Origin: Azospirillum sp. TSH64
GTDB lineage: Bacteria; Pseudomonadota; Alphaproteobacteria; Azospirillales; Azospirillaceae
NCBI RefSeq assembly: GCF_003116035.1
Contig: NZ_LGQW01000015.1
Coordinates: forward strand, 1,103,333 to 1,167,332
Reading direction: 5' to 3'
Length of the DNA: 64,000 nucleotides
In this document: positions 63,636 to 64,000 of the stretch, piece after piece
How positions within the stretch are numbered: the stretch's first letter is position 1
How the letters are laid out: each line of letters begins with the position of its first letter
Notes under the pieces: model-generated
The model's database searches: none
What the model was told of the DNA's origin: nothing
The model's input: only the letters and a program-made list of their open reading frames with translations
Position numbers and translations under genes: made by a program

Positions 63636-64000
63636 ATGCCCCTCGACAGCCGTACCCTCGCAAACGACCGTTTTCCGGTGTGGGCGGAAGAGCCGCCGGT
63701 GCCGTCGGACGGCTCGCTGGTCCCCGGTTCGCAGTTCCATGAGGAGCAATGGATCATGGCCGCCGGCATGCTGGCCCGCGGCAGCAGCTTCCTCTATGTC
63801 GCCCGCGCCATGGGATGCAGCCGGACGACCCTCTGGCGGGCCTATTACGGCTCCAAGGATTTCCGTCACAGGGTATGGTGGGAGCGGCAGGCGCTGAGAC
63901 GCGAGGCCGACCTGCGGCTGTTGTCGCTGCGCAGTCTGGTCGTCGAGCAGATCGAACGGCTGGTCTCCTCCGGCGATCCGTCCACGGTGCGCTGGCTGGC
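63636..64000 (+). CDS. Hypothetical HTH-like protein, truncated by the window
   Basis: 121 residues are visible before the edge. A short Pro-rich start is followed by WIMAAGMLARGSSFLYVARAM and GCSRTTLWRAYYGSKDFRHR, a helix-turn-helix of the kind found in phage or transposon small terminase and resolvase-like proteins, then a helical WERQALRREADLRLLSL region. Function unknown. Its AT-rich leader and TATAAT differ from the GC-rich neighbours, a weak hint of recent acquisition. Confidence 0.6.
   Translation, partial: MPLDSRTLANDRFPVWAEEPPVPSDGSLVPGSQFHEEQWIMAAGMLARGSSFLYVARAMGCSRTTLWRAYYGSKDFRHRVWWERQALRREADLRLLSLRSLVVEQIERLVSSGDPSTVRWL

Overview
The window comes from a G+C-rich alphaproteobacterium, most likely Azospirillum or a close relative in the Rhodospirillales. 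This is inferred from gene order (hemE beside an origin-like region, hisB-hisH-hisA-hisF-hisE, hslVU, ccmCDEFGHI, rimP-nusA-ylxR-infB-rbfA-truB-rpsO-pnp, miaB-phoH-ybeY-corC-lnt-HTH-metK-trmB) and from strong third-position GC bias. No database search was possible. The DNA looks chromosomal: housekeeping genes throughout, with no insertion sequence, prophage or CRISPR array recognised.

Region by region. At 1-437 is the N-terminal part of a PPDK regulatory protein (ppsR family). At 438-873 is a gene-free stretch with a perfect DnaA box, several near-matches, an AT-rich stretch and a dense cluster of GANTC sites; its place next to hemE is that of the Caulobacter origin, so I call it oriC. From 874 to 5292 lie the late haem genes hemE, hemH and hemJ, then rho with a long C-rich leader. 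From 5.4 to 17.4 kb come secB, fxsA, a Tim44-like protein, mltA, hslVU, a large lipoprotein, the histidine genes hisB-hisH-(GNAT)-hisA-hisF-hisE, and a HIT protein. Two parS-like ParB sites lie at 8931-8946 (intergenic) and 44946-44961 (inside ybeY), which supports an origin-proximal location.

From 17.4 to 25 kb, on the minus strand, are a cytochrome c maturation operon ccmCDEFGHI, a shikimate-dehydrogenase-like gene and an smr-xre pair. From 25.2 to 27 kb a WYL regulator, a dyad operator and a VOC-EVE gene pair form a possible small regulon. From 27 to 38.1 kb is the transcription/translation operon rimP-nusA-ylxR-infB-rbfA-truB-rpsO-pnp (minus strand), interrupted by a phd/vapC-type toxin-antitoxin pair after infB. 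From 38.7 to 47.5 kb is the RNA-maintenance and envelope run miaB-phoH-ybeY-corC-lnt-xre-metK-trmB. From 47.7 to 64 kb are mixed single genes: two divergent pairs with readable promoters (GNAT/apaG), folE, a YbaK deacylase, tRNA-Arg(CCT) next to a large inverted repeat, a sulfite-oxidase-like enzyme, an MscS-type channel, nth, a bactofilin, an EI24 protein, an HxlR-fabF pair, an adenosine kinase, two divergent membrane coiled-coil proteins of unknown function, and a truncated HTH-like gene at the right edge.

The most interesting signals are the oriC/parS layout with clustered methylation sites, the head-on orientation of the large essential operons if the origin call is right, the candidate attenuator in the rimP-nusA leader, the toxin-antitoxin pair within the infB-rbfA junction, and the uncharacterised divergent coiled-coil pair near 62.4-63.5 kb.
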